The notes beneath the pieces are model-generated. The model made no database searches and was not told the origin of the DNA. It worked only from the letters and a program-made list of their open reading frames with translations. Shown here piece by piece: positions 22,801 through 34,455 of a stretch of DNA of 64,000 nt (position 1 is its first letter; each line of letters opens with the position of its first letter). Source of the DNA: Ptiloglossa arizonensis (Eukaryota; Arthropoda; Insecta; Hymenoptera; Colletidae); NCBI RefSeq assembly GCF_051014685.1, contig NC_135055.1, positions 23,767,501 through 23,831,500 on the forward strand, read 5' to 3'. Both the position numbers and the translations under genes were made by a program.

Positions 22801-25222
22801 TTTTTAAAGTTTATATTTTTATAACATAAGTAAATATAATAAATTATATTATTGCTTTTTATAGTGAGCAAAAAAATTATGATCTTCATTTGTTTAAAGA
22901 TTATACTCCCAATAACTTTACGTTGTTAAAGGATACTGAAATGACTAGTTATTTACCACAATTAGAAATTTCCATGAGAACAAAGACAGAAGGTATAAAT
23001 CTTGAAAAGTCATCTAATACCGAAGTTTCATGGAAGCAATGGAAAAGGTTTGAGGGTGGTTTTGACGAAGGTAATTGCTTATATATAATTCTATAATAAA
23101 ATTGTAACGAAGATCGATATATTGTAATTAGAATATTTTTCAGATACTGCAACTTTTTTTGTTGGTGGCCCAGTATGGGCACTAGCTTGGTTACCCATTC
23201 CATCACCAATGTATTCTACAGAACCTGCTCAGTATGTTGCTATCAGTACTCATCCAACCATGGAAAGTGAATACACTGTAGGAAATGCTTACTCCGGAGC
23301 TAATATGATACAAATTTGGAATGTAGGACCTTTAGATCATGAGTTAGTAATAAAAATATAAATCAAGTAACATATAAAATTATGTCAAATCTTTTCAAAT
23401 CATATTTTCTTTTAGAACTGATAATAAAAGAGAACCTGCTTTGTCATATGCAGTTGCACATAATAGTGGTACCATATGGTGTTTAGAGTGGTGTCCATCT
23501 GGATGTTATCAAGATGAAAGTCTGAATAATTGTAAACGAGAAAACGAAATTGAATCTAGTCTTAAGCGAATGGGTATGCTAGCTGCAGCTTGTTCAGATG
23601 GTAATGTACACATTTATTCTCTACCTTTCCCGGAGGAACTTAAGTGTAACAACACTGAAGAAAATGAGTGAGTAAAAATTCGTTATCATTTAATAATTAG
23701 TTTTTTTTTTGTAATACTATTACATCCATTAACAAAAAAAAGGAAATTGCAAATGGACTGCTTTTGAAAATGTCGACATTCGAGAAAATTCAGGGCAGTG
23801 CATTGGTGTTTAGCAGTAAATTATTAGGAACAGTATTCAAGAATGGTTCACTTACCAGAACTCAGCACTTAATGAATAAAGTCCTTAAATGATTTTATCC
23901 GAAACGGGGACGATTTACAGTTAGATCTGCGACTCTCTTTCTTTTTATTCGTTTTTCATAATTTATCAGAGTTATTCTGTACACTGTAAATCACATTAAT
24001 TATTATTAATAATATTTAATGTCATTGTAGATGGCCCATATATTACACTGATCCAGTAATGACTCTAGTTGTAAATATTCCAATATATGATAGAAATGGT
24101 CAGAATTGGCAATGCACGAAGTTATCATGGAGCAAAGAACATGGACATAAGTAAGATTTTTGTAATTACAAATAAAATTTTTGTAATAACGAAAGTATAT
24201 GATTTTTTCTAGTACAATTGCTGCGGGATTTTCAAATGGGTATATCGCGTTATGGGACCTTACATATAAATCACCATTATCAATGCAGAAAAGACAAAAT
24301 ACATGGTTTGTAAATGCATTTCAGCAGTTTTATGCTCATGGTAATGCAGTGAGCAGTAAGTATATTCATTTTTTTCTTTGAAAAATGTAGAAAACAAAAA
24401 AATTTTAAATAGTATACTTAACAACTTTATCATTTTTACAGTGGTAGTATTAATTCCATTTAATGGAGCGAGATTTCTAGCCTCTGGCGGCCTAGATAGA
24501 GCGTATAAATTTTGGAATTTAGAAGATACGAGTACTCCTCAGAACTGTATGCAAAAGGGTATTATATTGGATGGTGCATGGATGACACATTGGCCATGTG
24601 CTGTTATTAGTTTTGACGATGCTCTTGGGTAAGAAATAACAGCGAAAGATATTTTTAATATACAATGGAATTTGTTTACTATTATGGAATTATTCTACTA
24701 TAGATACAAGCATACAAATTCTTATTTAATTCCATTGAGAGACCAGGAATGCAGATATTATCCTATTTTAGCAACAAATTCTCCTACATATGTAGGTAGA
24801 CTTAATTGTTTAATGCATACTTTCTAAATATAGCATAATTTTTATTAAAACTTTTTTCAGGCTTTATCAATTTCTGATTATGCAAATAGTATTGCACATG
24901 GCACATTAGCAGGAGAAGTAGTGACAGTTTTTCCACATCAACTTGTAAGTAATAGGGAAATTGAGAAGGCCATACAAAAGAAAAGAAAGGTATTCCTTAA
25001 GTTTACATTACTGACAGACAAACTTATTAGATATAAATTTACAAACAAATTATGTTTTCAGTTAAGTTCATATGTCAAAATAGTGGATTTCTCAGAAACA
25101 GAAAATGTTAGCAAGAATGATAAGAAAGATAAAAAAAATTCGAAAGATTATGATTATATGCCAGAAACTTATAACGAATGTAAGGATCGTTTTGGTGTTA
25201 TCTTTTGTGATAATCTAAAGGT

Positions 25223-25299
<77 letters not shown>

Positions 25300-25717
25300 C
25301 GATATTATTGATTGTGTCTAATAATTTACTTAATTTAGTAACTAATGTTTTGCTTTATATTATATTTAAAGAACATTGAACGTTATGTACAACCACAATC
25401 ACTGTATGCAGAAAAACTAACAGCAATTCCAATTGAAGAATATCCATTTATGTCAGTAAACAGAGTAAGTATTAAACTAACTTTTTTACTCAAATATTGC
25501 AGTATCATATAATATTAATGATAGTTTATTAAAACCTTAGATATCGTGGAATCCAAATACATGGAGTTACTTGTGGTTAGTGGTTGGCTATCAAAATGGT
25601 TTGGTAAGATTGTTAAATTTCAAATACATGTCTATGCCACGAGAATTAAAAACATGGTTACCCCAGCACATCGAGCTCATGCTTAAGAAAACAAACACCA
25701 CAAGAGGAAGTTGTTAA
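19835..25717 (+). CDS. GTF3C2: General transcription factor 3C polypeptide 2 (TFIIIC110-like)
   Basis: Nineteen exons join in phase into about 1,379 residues from the first in-frame Met. They are 19835-21277, 21341-21454, 21531-21683, 21777-21943, 22002-22092, 22198-22380, 22464-22602, 22672-22768, 22865-23070, 23144-23342, 23416-23667, 24031-24150, 24213-24355, 24442-24628, 24704-24791, 24861-24989, 25062-25220, 25372-25464 and 25541-25717. The long Lys/Asn/Ser-rich N-terminus has two AT-hooks (RKRGRPTG near residue 342, RKRGRPPG near 409), the second followed by a GRGRGR run. About five C2H2-like zinc fingers follow (residues 482-760), then a WD40 region from about 865 with FVGGPVWALAWLP, AISTHP and LASGGLDRAYKFW. 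TFIIIC binds the B box of tRNA genes and recruits RNA polymerase III. AATAAA is at 25758-25763. The 5' end is unsettled, because coding-like sequence continues upstream and is interrupted by TAA at 19631-19633. Confidence 0.88.
21085..21141 (+). repeat. GGTAGAGGCAGA-type repeat coding for Arg-Gly
   Basis: A tandem hexamer/dodecamer repeat inside the first GTF3C2 exon encodes alternating Gly and Arg directly after the second AT-hook. It probably varies in length between individuals. Confidence 0.8.
23770..23892 (+). CDS. Possible 40-residue small ORF in GTF3C2 intron 11
   Basis: The 363-base intron 23668-24030, longer than most others in this gene, contains an ATG-to-TGA frame of 40 codons. 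It starts MSTFEKIQGSALVFSS and ends HLMNKVLK. Composition and residue choice look protein-like, and the flanking intron is AT-rich. I recognise no family. It could be a nested microprotein, a retrocopy fragment or chance. Confidence 0.2.
   Translation: MSTFEKIQGSALVFSSKLLGTVFKNGSLTRTQHLMNKVLK
25233..25296. repeat. (AT)n microsatellite in GTF3C2 intron
   Basis: About 32 uninterrupted AT units lie just after a GTF3C2 splice donor, inside intron 25221-25371. Confidence 0.98.
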
Positions 25718-27733
25718 CATATAAAATCATAATGTATACTTATATAAAATCAAGCATAATAAAATTAATAGCATTTGCTTGTTGTTAATATTTAACAAAA
25801 TATTTTTTTATAATTTTATACATATTAAGTTGACATTTTGATGAAGACTAAAATACCAATAATAATACAAAAATTATTATTATGTATATGTAAGAAAGTA
25901 TTTAAATTTTGATTAACTATGTATTTAAGTATTCTACACCCTCTGAGAAAGTAATACGTTTTGTACAGTATGCATTTACACATTTGTAATTATAAGTATT
26001 TAAAAGAATATAATTTATAAACGACTTACATTACTTTTTATTCATATTCATCATTTATATCATTCTAAACGAGGAGTACATTAAGTTAAGCTTTCAACCA
26101 TAGGACTACAGACTAGTATTACGTGAAAAGAAGAAAATATTTGATTATGTTGGTAGTAAAATAAGTAGATAAGTAAAAGTTGGTTCCTGAGGTATTGTTT
26201 AAATAAGTAGAATTTTAAAATGTGGAAAGCAATAAAATTGAAATAAAACAGATGTTAAATTAATGTCTCTGGTGAACAATTATTATTTTCTGTGTTTTAA
26301 AATTCTGCTAACACAGCGTACTTAAGTTAACAATAACATTCAACATGTATGTAAATACATTTCCCCTCAATAGGTCCGATTGCGGAAGAAATACGCGACG
26401 CCTCCATTCCGCTAGAGTGCCCCGTTTCTCCCAACTCCGCGTCAGGAGCACACGCAAAGCGTGGACCTGACTCACAAAGGATGACGAAGAGAGTTTCTTA
26501 AACTAGTAACTTGAAACTAAAGGTTTTAAATCTACTAAAGTGCGAATATAGTCCTCGTGTTGGCATCTAGCGACGCAAAAAGAAACTATTTCTCGACAAA
26601 CTTGGGCGATTTGCCACAGATTGCGCCACGTGGACTATATACAACACAAAATTAATTTATTAAGGAATTTTCACAAATTCGCCAAATACCTGAGTGATGG
26701 AGGTTCTATCAACCTTAGAAATTTTTATTGTAAACGTCGTTAATTCATATCTAGTATACATTTCTGATTACAGATTGCACTACAAACCACTGATATCATT
26801 CGAGTTCGGTATTTCAGATTGTGTGATTCGACTCGTATAAGATAAATCACATATTGTACGTGATACTGGAGGCAGAGACTGGAGGCGAATTTGTCGCGTT
26901 TTCTACCTTACCAACGAAAATGTCGCATCAATGTCACTAATATATTGTACATTTTAAATAATATGGAAGTACATTAAAATATTATACCTATATGATTACT
27001 TCGTATGTATAATGTGTGAGTGCATTGATATTCTATTATAAAACTTAAGAAATGCCATCTAGTGTTTCATCCGTAAAGCAACTAGAAGCGTACCGTGAAG
27101 GAGATAGGGTATTGGCTTGGTCACTTCCCTCACGCGGCATGAATTTGTGTATCAAGTATATATGGTTCGTACATAGTGAGAAAGTGGTGGCTAAGGGACC
27201 AAGAGGAAATGTATGTAGGTGAGGGTTACGTGTATATATATACAATCTTATATGAAAAGTTTCGAGGCCTAACCGAAGATCATGGAAGGAATTAAAGTAC
27301 TCCGTAGCAAATCGTGAAGCGACGAATAACTCAACAGTATAGTCGTTCCGTTGACATTTGAAAGCAGTTTCCCTATTACAATTTATTGCTGTCGGAAGTT
27401 CACGGTATTAAATACGAATTTCTTCAACATTAAACGAAAGAGACTAGTTTACTAAATACTGTATTTAAATTTATGAGAAACCGACAGTATCAGAACAGAG
27501 AAACTGCTTTTGTTACGTTTTGTTTACAATATTTGGTACAAGTAAGTGAGGAATATTTTTTTCTTTGGGTCCTTCAAAAAATTAATGTACTTTATAACAT
27601 AGAATATTTCATCCGTTCCGAATACATATATCAGTGACACGCGGTTGCGATTAGAATAAATAACGCACATAATTTTCTGTCCCTAAAAGATCTCATATAA
27701 TTAGTACCGTACATGAACTTTATTATTTTAGAA
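25718..27733. other. Intergenic region, promoter and 5' UTR intron of the START-like gene
   Basis: It starts with the GTF3C2 3' UTR (AATAAA at 25758-25763). Two CTCF-core-like motifs lie at 26566-26576 and 27053-27063. A likely 5' UTR exon of the next gene ends at 27541 before GTAAGT and is spliced to TTTTAG at 27731. A short motif shared with 15.96 kb occurs near 26200. I see no coding gene. Confidence 0.45.
27053..27063 (-). promoter_or_regulatory. CTCF-core-like motif
   Basis: The minus strand reads CACTAGATGGC, which fits the vertebrate CTCF core CRCYAGRKGGC at all 11 positions. A second copy with one mismatch (CGCTAGATGCC) lies on the same strand at 26566-26576. Binding by an insect CTCF is inference. 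Confidence 0.3.
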
Positions 27734-28468
27734 ATGGGTATTAATCCAATGAAGTGGAAAACCAGAACCGTCTTGTACTCTATTATAGTCCTTTTTCTTT
27801 TTTACGAGCTTTTTATATATAAAAAAAAGCATCAAGTAATGTTCGAAGGTATAATACACGACTCGAATCCTATGCACGTGTGGGAGTTTGTAGCCGATTT
27901 TAGTAACATGAAAAAATTAAATCCGACCATGTACGTAAAAGAATGAATAATTATTTAATTTTTGTTTATAAAAAGACACGATGAAAACAAATTACACTGA
28001 ATTAATATTTGTAGAGAAGAGTTTAATGTTATCGCTGAAAGTGGTAATTATGATCATTGGAAATATTCGGTTGAATATATGGAACATTTGAGTCATATAC
28101 CAATTATTCGAAATAAAGCGCACGGACATTATGCCATACGGCAAGATAACAACGGATATTTGATCACCTCGAAACATAGTACTTGTTTTTTCTTCAAATT
28201 CGGATGCTGTGAGTTTATTTTTAGAGTTGGAATTAGATTTTGAAATGTCTTTTAATCTGAAATTCTAATGCACATTTCAGTGGAATCTATCTCGCAATTC
28301 AGATTCGATCGAGAAGGTACTAACGATACGAAGTGTATCGAAACAGTACAGTACGAATGTCCGATTACATTTTCGACACTATGCTATAAAGAAGTTATGT
28401 ATCAACGAGAGGAAATTATGAAAAGATTGAAATTAGAATTCTCAGTAAAGAAAATTAAAAGTGATTAA
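27734..28468 (+). CDS. Small membrane-anchored START-like (SRPBCC) protein
   Basis: Three exons (27734-27930, 28015-28208 and 28281-28468) join in phase into 192 residues. The N-terminus MGINPMKWK leads into a hydrophobic helix at about residues 12-27 (VLYSIIVLFLFYELFI) and then a KKK stop-transfer cluster. The next part, HVWEFVADFSNMKKLNP, resembles the first helices of the SRPBCC or polyketide-cyclase/START-like lipid-binding fold, in which a cavity binds hydrophobic ligands. The C-terminus is basic. A Met six codons before the 3' half of the donor-acceptor pair was not used, because the TTTTAG acceptor at 27731 places ATG 27734 first in the exon. AATAAA is at 28505-28510. I do not know the orthologue. 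The fold assignment rests on one motif and overall size. Confidence 0.75.
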
Positions 28469-29040
28469 CACAAATTGTCATTTTTGTTTCAGTACAGTCG
28501 CTGCAATAAATGTATAATCATTACAAATACTTATTTTGCTTTACTAACAACCTAATTTTATGTATCTATATTTAAAATCATTATTTAAAATTACAAAAGT
28601 TTGAAAATGATCTATTATAAAAATCGATCGATAACAGATTATACATTTTATCATTCATTCCCAACTTTGTCTAACATCTCTATCTCATATATTGTTAAAT
28701 TTTTTAAATCTATTAAAACCATCTCATTTCTTATAATAAATGGTAAATTTCTCTTTTGACCCATAATTTTTACAATAAAAATGATAGATATTAATAATAT
28801 AAATATCCTGCATATTAGCTCTTAGTATGACCAACATTTGAATGTAAAATCTCTGATGCAAAGCGACAAAAAAGAACGTAGCGGGGAGATCAACAATTTA
28901 TCGAAAACATACATATGAGAGAACGTGTGAAAAGGGATCGTAAAGCGAGAAGCCTTTATATTTTTATTTGTATTTGTTGAAATATATCGTTTATAGCATT
29001 TAATAAATATTCTGTATACATTTGTATCACAGCCCGAAAC
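28469..29040. other. Intergenic region before 4EHP
   Basis: AT-rich sequence with the poly(A) signal of the upstream gene at 28505-28510 and the presumed promoter and 5' UTR of 4EHP. Nothing else is seen. Confidence 0.5.
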
Positions 29041-30492
29041 ATGTCCAATAAATTCGAGGCGTAAGTGAAACAAGCGTTCTCCTTATTTCGTCGTGCCTTT
29101 TTCTGTGGGCTAGATAGAGGTTAGATTTGTTTTGAATAGAAAACGAAACTGATCGACATACTTGCGTCGTGTTACGCTTGACATGCAGTTTTTCGAGCAA
29201 TTTAACATGTTAGCTAGTAGTTTTCGTATGATAGTTTTTAGGAATATTACTTAACCGAACGTGTGATGTGACCTGACATTTGTCAGAGACTTAATATTCC
29301 CCCGTGTGTATTTAAGTTTTGATTGTTATTTACTTTTCTTCCTTCGTGTTTCGAAATAATCAACAATACGTAACAATTAAATTTTTCATTGTGATTACGT
29401 AAAAACAGTATCAAAAAGTTTGATTAAAGAGATGAAACAAACAAATGAACCTATGAAGTAATAATTTATTATACTTTTAAAGTATAATCGTGTGTAAAGT
29501 GATAAGAGTGATTTGATTTTAATATTTATTTATTTGAAATTCACTTTGTAAATAATAGTAGTACTTGCAGGTTAAAAAGCAATGAGGGCAATGGAAATGA
29601 TGAAATACAGTCAAAAGATAATCAAAAAGTTGAAAAAGATTCAGTAGTAAGTAAGAACTGTCCCTTTTTAATATTTTTTCATTAATATCGATTTACACAT
29701 TAGTAACGTACCTACTTAATGTCACATACTTATTATAGCTTCGTATAGAAATTAGTCCAAATGAGCACAAATTACAATATGCATATGCATTATGGTATAG
29801 TCGGCGCAATCCCGGTAAACAATCAAGCATACAAAGTTACGACCAAAATTTAAAATTGGTTGGTAGGTTTGCAAGCGTGGAACAGTTTTGGAGTCTTTAT
29901 AGTCATTTAGTCCGGCCATCCGAACTGACAACGCATACAGACTTTCATCTTTTCAAAGTTGGCATAAAACCAATGTGGGAAGTATGTATTTTTTATATAT
30001 ATTGATTTATATTCTTAAATTTTTTTAATCAGTGTACATATATAGCTGCACTATATACTATGATATTTGTTCTATTTTCAATTATAATATATCCTTTATT
30101 TCAGGATGAGGCAAACCAGAAAGGTGGTAAATGGTTAGTACGATTACGGAAAGGTTTAGTATCCAGATGTTGGGAAAACCTTATATTAGCTATGTTAGGA
30201 GAGCAGTTTATGGTTGGAGAAGAGATATGTGGAGCTGTTGTATCTATAAGGTTTCCAGTAAGCTTCTTTTTATGGTTTTAAAGTATTAGTGTATGTATTG
30301 TTAGAAATCATTGAGTATTCTTAATAATAATAACAGGAAGACTTAATATGTGTATGGAATAAGACTGCATCTGATTATGCAACAACAGTACGTATTAGAG
30401 ACACATTAAGGAGAGTATTACATCTTCCAACTAGTGCCTCTATGGAGTACAAAATCCACAATGAAAGATTAAAGAATGTTCATCGGCTCTAA
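29041..30492 (+). CDS. EIF4E2: Eukaryotic translation initiation factor 4E type 2 (4EHP)
   Basis: Five exons (29041-29060, 29571-29646, 29739-29981, 30105-30257 and 30337-30492) join in phase into 215 residues. The protein begins MSNKFEALK, as in 4EHP and not canonical eIF4E. The core reads ALWYSRRNPG, with the Tyr that replaces a cap-stacking Trp in this class, then VEQFWSLYSHL and KPMWED with the second cap-stacking Trp, GGKWLVRLRK, and DYATTVRIRDTLRR near the end. 4EHP binds the mRNA cap without eIF4G and represses translation with partners such as GIGYF or Bicoid. The 20-base first coding exon is followed by a 510-base intron in which I see nothing. AATAAA is at 30748-30753. Confidence 0.96.
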
Positions 30493-31418
30493 AATTGTGC
30501 GATGCTAACTCAAGGATTTGAGTTATTCATGGTGGACTTTTGGGTAAGTTACTACAATTCTGCAAACAGTTATAAAATTTACTCTGTAATCTAATATCGT
30601 TTGTATATTTTAATATTTAGCCAATTGATACTTGTGAGAAGATGATATTTCTTTGAAGAAAAATATTTTACGATTAAAGAATTTGAATGAACACCTTATT
30701 CGGTACCGCATTTTATTCACAAGTGTCGCATTGTAACTTATGTAAATAATAAATACATATTAATAATAAAAGCAAAAACTCTTATTTCCAAAATAGATAA
30801 GTTTATCATAACTTTTTGTACACTATACTACATACACAATATACGTAGCATTTAATTATGAAATTAAAATATTATTTTTTTTCAAATATTTTTATTTAAG
30901 GGTACTTAAAACTCGAAATTCATTTCACACAATATATTTATACATTTGTACATGAGATCATGTTTCTGTAGAACGCGTAAATAATTATAAGTAATGTGAT
31001 TTATGTATAATGCTTCTACACAGAAAATATTTTAACTAAAATGAGATATTAATTTTTATATAAATATTCTGTATTTTTTTTATTTGATTTGAAATGTATA
31101 AAAAGACCGTAGCTCCATCAGAATTTCGTCAGTATATGTACAAATTTCTTGGATGCATACACAAGGCAATGAAGCACGAACTTGGATAAAAATGTATAAT
31201 GTCGTATACATTAAAAGAATAAAAGATTTCACATAAGTCAATAAATATTAGCATTATTCACAATATAACGTGACCGCTTAATGTTTATAGACTAGAATCA
31301 GGTATATCCAGTAACAAAAGGGAGACTCAATACCAAAAAAAAACCTTACATTAATTGTGCTTGTATCCCATGATTCTACCCATCGTATAAACCTTTCTCA
31401 TATGAATAAAGCCAAAAA
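30493..31418. other. Convergent 3' UTRs of 4EHP and MOSPD1-like
   Basis: AT-rich sequence with the 4EHP poly(A) signals (30748-30753, 30765-30770) on the plus strand and a minus-strand AATAAA at 31079-31084 for the MOSPD1-like gene. No other gene is seen. Confidence 0.55.
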
Positions 31419-32777
31419 TTACAATCTTAAAATAATAATTGTAACCATACCTGTAATTGATGAAAAGATTGTGTTCGTTTTATTTTTAATAAAAAATAAA
31501 GAGAGGATATACTTACCTAATACAAATGAAAATATTAATTTAAAGTTTATGGAGAGATGAAGACAATCAGGCACTCTATTATTCTGTTCTCCTTCAATAG
31601 GTAAAAGTAATCCAGCTATACATACGATACCAGCAATTAATGCTACATAATTTGTTCCTCCTAAAAATTGTATATATTATTTTATTTAATGTTTCTGTAA
31701 ATGTACTAAATGGAACATTTCAAATTCTAGTTCAATCTAGTTACTAGTTCAATAATATAAAAAATAATTAACAGATACTTTGAAGATGCATTGTTCATAT
31801 AACTTTTAATATTTTTACATTTTTTTAAACGAAAAATAAAATAGTATTTTTATTCTAGTTTAAATTCTTGTAAATTTTGGGCAAGATTTATAAAAATGTA
31901 TGATTTTAAAAACCATCTTCAAATGCTAATATATTAACATAATTCATAACGATATAACTGGAATTTGTTTATATCACAGGATAAACAAAATTTAGTATGT
32001 TTATCTTAAATATCTCCAATTATCTAAGAAATAAATTATACTTCAACTTTGATGTTTTTATGAATATCTTGGATCTATCTTCTGCTACTCAATGAAATTT
32101 AAATTAAACTTGTTGATGAAATGTTTGAAATGTAATTTGTACTTACTATCAATTGCTTTATTTTGAGCTATAAGTGCATAAGATTGTTGCTGTCTGTGTT
32201 CATTTATAGGAAGTTGTTGAAACATTTCTGGGTCTGGAGTTGATCTCCCAGCATTTTCTGTTGTTCCAGGAAGGAGTTTAGCTTCAACATCTCGTTTTCC
32301 TATAGCCTATTAATTTTCCAAGAGTCTTGAATTATTACTTTAGTAATACAATTGTATTTACTTTTGATTTTCATGTAAAATTATTGCATTGTTTAATTAC
32401 CTGTTTAGTCGGATGCTCTTGCATTTGTATTCTAAATTTGTCAATGACATTGCAATTGCTTAATATAAGCGATATATGCCTTATAACAATATCAACGCAA
32501 CATCTTGCTTTTATTGTTCCTTCTGGATCAACAACCTTATATTTATTTGGTGCCGTAGATAATACTACAATGGTAATTAATTATATTAGAATGTTTTCAA
32601 ACCATTAGCTTTCATGACTATTACAAACATACCTCTAAACCTTATGGGAAAATCGTATGGGTTATACAAAGTCAAAACTTGTTTGTGACTGGACTGATCG
32701 TCTAAAAAGAAAGTGATATTTTGGGGAAATACAAACACTGGTAATTTTCGAGGAGTAGTTGCTAATTGGGACTGCAT
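31419..32777 (-). CDS. MOSPD1: Motile sperm domain-containing protein 1-like
   Basis: Five minus-strand exons (32633-32777, 32401-32564, 32147-32306, 31517-31660 and 31419-31450) join in phase into 214 residues. Residues 10-100 form an MSP domain of the VAP superfamily: LPVFVFPQNITFFLDDQSSH, KQVLTLYNPYDFPIRF, VDIVIRH and DKFRIQM. A linker follows (PGTTENAGRSTPDPEMFQQL), then two hydrophobic segments (YVALIAGIVCIAGLLLP and FKLIFSFVLGMVTIIILRL). This is the MOSPD1/MOSPD3 plan: an ER membrane protein whose MSP domain binds FFAT-like motifs at membrane contact sites. The last exon supplies only 10 codons. A 5' UTR acceptor just upstream of the start (TTTTGTAG near 32812) suggests a non-coding first exon. 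Confidence 0.9.
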
Positions 32778-34455
32778 TATATTTGGTCAATTTTGTGTGG
32801 TCCATGCACCTACAAAATTAGAAGATTCATTGTTACATATGTTAACATTTGCAATTATTTATGGTTTCATATTATAATATTTACACACATATATCAATAT
32901 TATTTTTAAATACTTCAAAATATTTTTTTAACTATGTTTTTGGATAATTTAGTTGATTAAGTGTCAAAATTTTGTCAATAAAAAGATGTGTTTGATTTTA
33001 CATACTTTAATAATTGTAACATCTGTAATTTATGAATCCTGGTAGTTATGGTTATATGCTTAAGATAATAACTTACCTCAAAAATGAAGTGCTTTGCAGA
33101 TTATAGAATTTAAGAAGAAAATAGTACACTACAATGTTTTAGATGCTAAAATAATTGTTCAAATTTAATGAGTACACATAAATGTTATATAGAACTTCTT
33201 TAAATAAGGTTTCAAAATCATATAACTGATCTAACTTTACAATTCGTATATAAAAAGTGTCCAATCACTCTGTCAAACAATTTTGATGCTTTAATCAGTC
33301 GCAATAAGCGTTTACTTAATTATACAGTAGTTTTCGTAAAGTTTTATATTTACAAGTTTGTTAGCATCATAGGACCGTTTGATTAAATACTGCACTGTTG
33401 ATCTTTCTAGAGAACAATTTTTCATAGCATTCGACACAAACAAATCGGATGTATGCAATTTCCCTGTTTGGCGTGCTCGTCCCTAGTTTATCATCACGAA
33501 TCAGCTGTTTATTTCATTTTTCTTAGAAAGAATTTAAATGGGATTAAAAGCCACTTCGTTACTCATATAATATTTCATATATGTTGTAGAAAAGAATGCG
33601 ATGTATGCAATTGATTTAATGGTAAGAAAATTGTTCGATACACATATAATTTCAATATTTTTATAATCTTGAATAATTTAGTTGATTTGTAAATGAAAAT
33701 ATTAAAAGCGATTTATTATAAGTCACTTTTCCTATCGTATCTTTGCAATAAAACATATTTCGATTTAATATAAAATACGAAAGTAATATACATACTTCAA
33801 TCGAATAAAATTTACCTAAAGAAACAGTCCGTACGCAGTTCGGACAAATCAATTGTGCGTTAGTGTGGGGAAAGAAATGCGTATATATTTTTGTTGGTAC
33901 CGTATGTTCCTACATATTAATAATATTCGCATGGATTTAACAATATGGCACCGGGCAATCATTTTCACGATTAACTGTTCGATTACGTCGTTCGAATATT
34001 GTTGGTGTATACATATTAATATAATAAACATAAATAGACTAACGTGGAAGGAAATGATAGGCGTGTTGCGTTTATTGTAACGAGTACATAGTTCGTTTAG
34101 TGAACGAAGCGTTTAGATAGAGCGGTTCTAACCTTTCTTTGGGTATTACGGTTTTAGATTTTACGAGTACTTCTGTTTTCTAAACTAACGGTAACAATTT
34201 ATTTTTCGTACAACTCTGTTTATTATTACACATTGAAATATTATTAAAAGGGCGCGTAAGAACAAACTTTTTTTTATCTCTTATTATAATATTATTCAGT
34301 GATGCATTTAAAATTATGTATATACATCCAATAAGCATTTTTCTTGAGCTTTTAAATTGATGTAAAAAACTAATATATTTTGTGACTAGTTGTAATTAAT
34401 TCGATATTTCTTTTGTTATTTTAAATATTTCTAGGAATTTACAAGAGAATTCACC
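32778..34455. other. Divergent intergenic region between MOSPD1-like and PPIG
   Basis: About 1.7 kb of AT-rich DNA should hold both promoters and 5' UTR exons. In the MOSPD1-like leader an upstream ATG lies 28 bases before the start codon, out of frame. I see no other gene. Confidence 0.4.
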
